Of a DNA stretch of 42,467 nt, positions 41,277 through 42,467 are shown piece by piece. The position numbers were made by a program, and so were the translations under genes. The notes beneath the pieces are model-generated. The model saw only the letters and a program-made list of their open reading frames with translations. It ran no database searches and had not been told where the DNA came from. Numbering within the stretch: position 1 is the first letter of the stretch; each line of letters opens with the position of its first letter. The stretch comes from UMGS973 sp045599945 (GTDB taxonomy: Bacteria > Bacillota > Clostridia > Peptostreptococcales > Anaerovoracaceae): the NCBI GenBank assembly GCA_045599945.1, contig JAZRWY010000096.1, positions 1-42,467 on the forward strand, read 5' to 3'.

Positions 41277-42467
41277 ATGGAAAGAAATCGTTTAATTGAA
41301 CTAATAGAAGAATATAGAAAGTCAATAATACAGTCAGAGGCAGAAGTTAGATCCAAATTTATTGTGCCATTATTGGATGCGCTTGGTTATCCGTCTGAGT
41401 TGCGATCAGAAGAGTTCCCGGTATATGGTCGAGATGGAAAAACAGAACTAAGAGCAAAACCGGCAGATTTTTTGATTTTTTCTAGTAATGAATTTGCAAA
41501 CCACAAAAATAAAACACAAAAGAATCTTGAATGGGTCAGGAATCATAGCATTCTGGTTGTAGAAGCTAAGAAACCGAATGAAATGGAAGAACTACCAGGG
41601 CAAGCACAGTTTTATACAATGTGGAGTAAAGCAGTTGCATATATACAGACTGATGGTGAACGAGTAATGGGTTATTATTATAGTCCCATTACTGAAGACA
41701 ATCAGATGTTAGACGTGAGAGTAGATGAATTACCCTTTAGGGAAGAGATTGAACTCTTTAGTTACAAGTTACTGTTAGCTATTAAGGAAGAAGCGGTTAC
41801 AAAAAACCAAGATATTCATAGGGTTTTGGAAGATGGAATACAAGATATACCAGAGGAATTAATTGTATATATTCGAGAAGCTCTGGGGAAAAATGTAGAG
41901 GACGATTCTGATGAAGTCGCATATTACAAATTCAAGGATCTTTACGAGTATTTTCTTTCTAATGATATTCGCTATGGGATACCAGAATTTATGCTAGATG
42001 CAATTCGAAAAGAATATCAAGCTAAGATATATATTAATTCTGATATTGCTCCTGTATGCGAAGGGAATGTTGGTGAACAGTACTGGGAGGATATTACAAG
42101 ATTTGTATTTATTAATGAGTTTGCTGATATGACATTAACACTATCAAAGGATGTAATAAAAAACTTCGATTTAGGATTTAGTGTGTTCGACAAGACTGTA
42201 AAAGAGCGTCTTGAAAGATTTAGCGTGATTAGAAAAATGTTAGATGCAAACAGCATACATATAGTATTGGATGATGGAAAAAGGTTCTCGTTTTCACCTA
42301 GTTCAGAAGACATTGATTGGAAACGTAAGGAGGAAGTAGATTTCTATTGCGAATACTATACTTTTGAATTTGAACGATTACAAGCACTAGAAGAATATTA
42401 TGAGATTACTTTTGATTTAGGCAATAAGCCTAATGACATGAGCATGCAAACAGTTTTCGAAGCAGTT
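41277..42467 (+). CDS. Type I restriction HsdR N-terminal-like nuclease, cut by window edge
   Basis: 397 codons seen, no stop. Begins MERNRLIELIEEYRKSI, then SEAEVRSKFIVPLLDALGYP, KPADFLIF, VVEAKKPNEM and GQAQFYTMWSKAVAYIQTDG: the HsdR-N pattern with the PD-(D/E)xK residues Asp (ADF), Glu-Ala-Lys and Gln (GQAQ). In type I restriction enzymes this domain cuts DNA after translocation; the stand-alone family members I recall lack the translocase. No hsdM or hsdS is visible, but they could lie beyond the edge. The start is uncertain: ATG 41277 has only a weak GAAAGTGA site; GTG 41259 and 41265 are in frame. Confidence 0.8.
   Translation, partial: MERNRLIELIEEYRKSIIQSEAEVRSKFIVPLLDALGYPSELRSEEFPVYGRDGKTELRAKPADFLIFSSNEFANHKNKTQKNLEWVRNHSILVVEAKKPNEMEELPGQAQFYTMWSKAVAYIQTDGERVMGYYYSPITEDNQMLDVRVDELPFREEIELFSYKLLLAIKEEAVTKNQDIHRVLEDGIQDIPEELIVYIREALGKNVEDDSDEVAYYKFKDLYEYFLSNDIRYGIPEFMLDAIRKEYQAKIYINSDIAPVCEGNVGEQYWEDITRFVFINEFADMTLTLSKDVIKNFDLGFSVFDKTVKERLERFSVIRKMLDANSIHIVLDDGKRFSFSPSSEDIDWKRKEEVDFYCEYYTFEFERLQALEEYYEITFDLGNKPNDMSMQTVFEAV

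Overview
The window looks like a chromosome segment of a Gram-positive anaerobe, probably Bacillota (Clostridia or a related gut or oral lineage). The basis is strong GGAGG-type ribosome binding sites, short intergenic gaps, intrinsic terminators with U-tracts, several lipobox lipoproteins, a kynureninase, a YclM-like aspartokinase and a ZTP-type riboswitch in front of gcvT. Nothing here fixes the genus. No tRNA, rRNA or CRISPR array was seen.

Layout. 1-104: start of a leftward gene cut by the window edge. 284-1246: TfoX-N protein and a lipoprotein. 1362-7138: mutY, an unknown, kynureninase, an alpha/beta hydrolase of the DUF2974 type, a SpoU RNA methylase and a stand-alone LanC-like protein that has lost zinc ligands. 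7241-11897: aspartate kinase, a PepD-like lipoprotein with its catalytic residues replaced, and a CapA-like protein with FN3-like domains. 11987-12850: leftward FRG-domain gene. 12982-15169: tyrosine phosphatase, a small unknown and two GNAT acetyltransferases. 15238-20006: a tight eight-gene run (Sel1 repeats, YcxB-like, zinc ribbon, SseB-like and unknowns). 20046-25030: two paralogous secreted transglutaminase-like proteins around a divergent lipoprotein gene. 25276-26884: a three-gene membrane operon. 26950-28170: riboswitch and gcvT. 28242-29013: Smr-domain protein with a five-residue repeat, and a small membrane protein. 29058-29887: a group II intron fragment sitting just after a terminator hairpin.

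30215-42467 is accessory DNA with the look of a defence or DNA-processing island: HNH nuclease, zinc-ribbon membrane protein, SAM methyltransferase, a zinc-ribbon/transglutaminase-like/DUF3320 protein without its usual helicase, an SF1 helicase with an embedded RelE-like domain, a coiled-coil protein, a ParB-like gene broken by an in-frame TGA, a protein with six zinc-ribbon repeats around a Vsr-like nuclease domain, and an HsdR-N-type nuclease running off the right edge. Genes from about 34.9 kb onward are visibly richer in A/T.

The most interesting proposal is that the DUF3320 protein and the RelE-helicase are a split form of a usually single-chain helicase system, working with the coiled-coil protein and the nearby nucleases. 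This is inferred from domain content and gene order; no activity can be shown from sequence alone.
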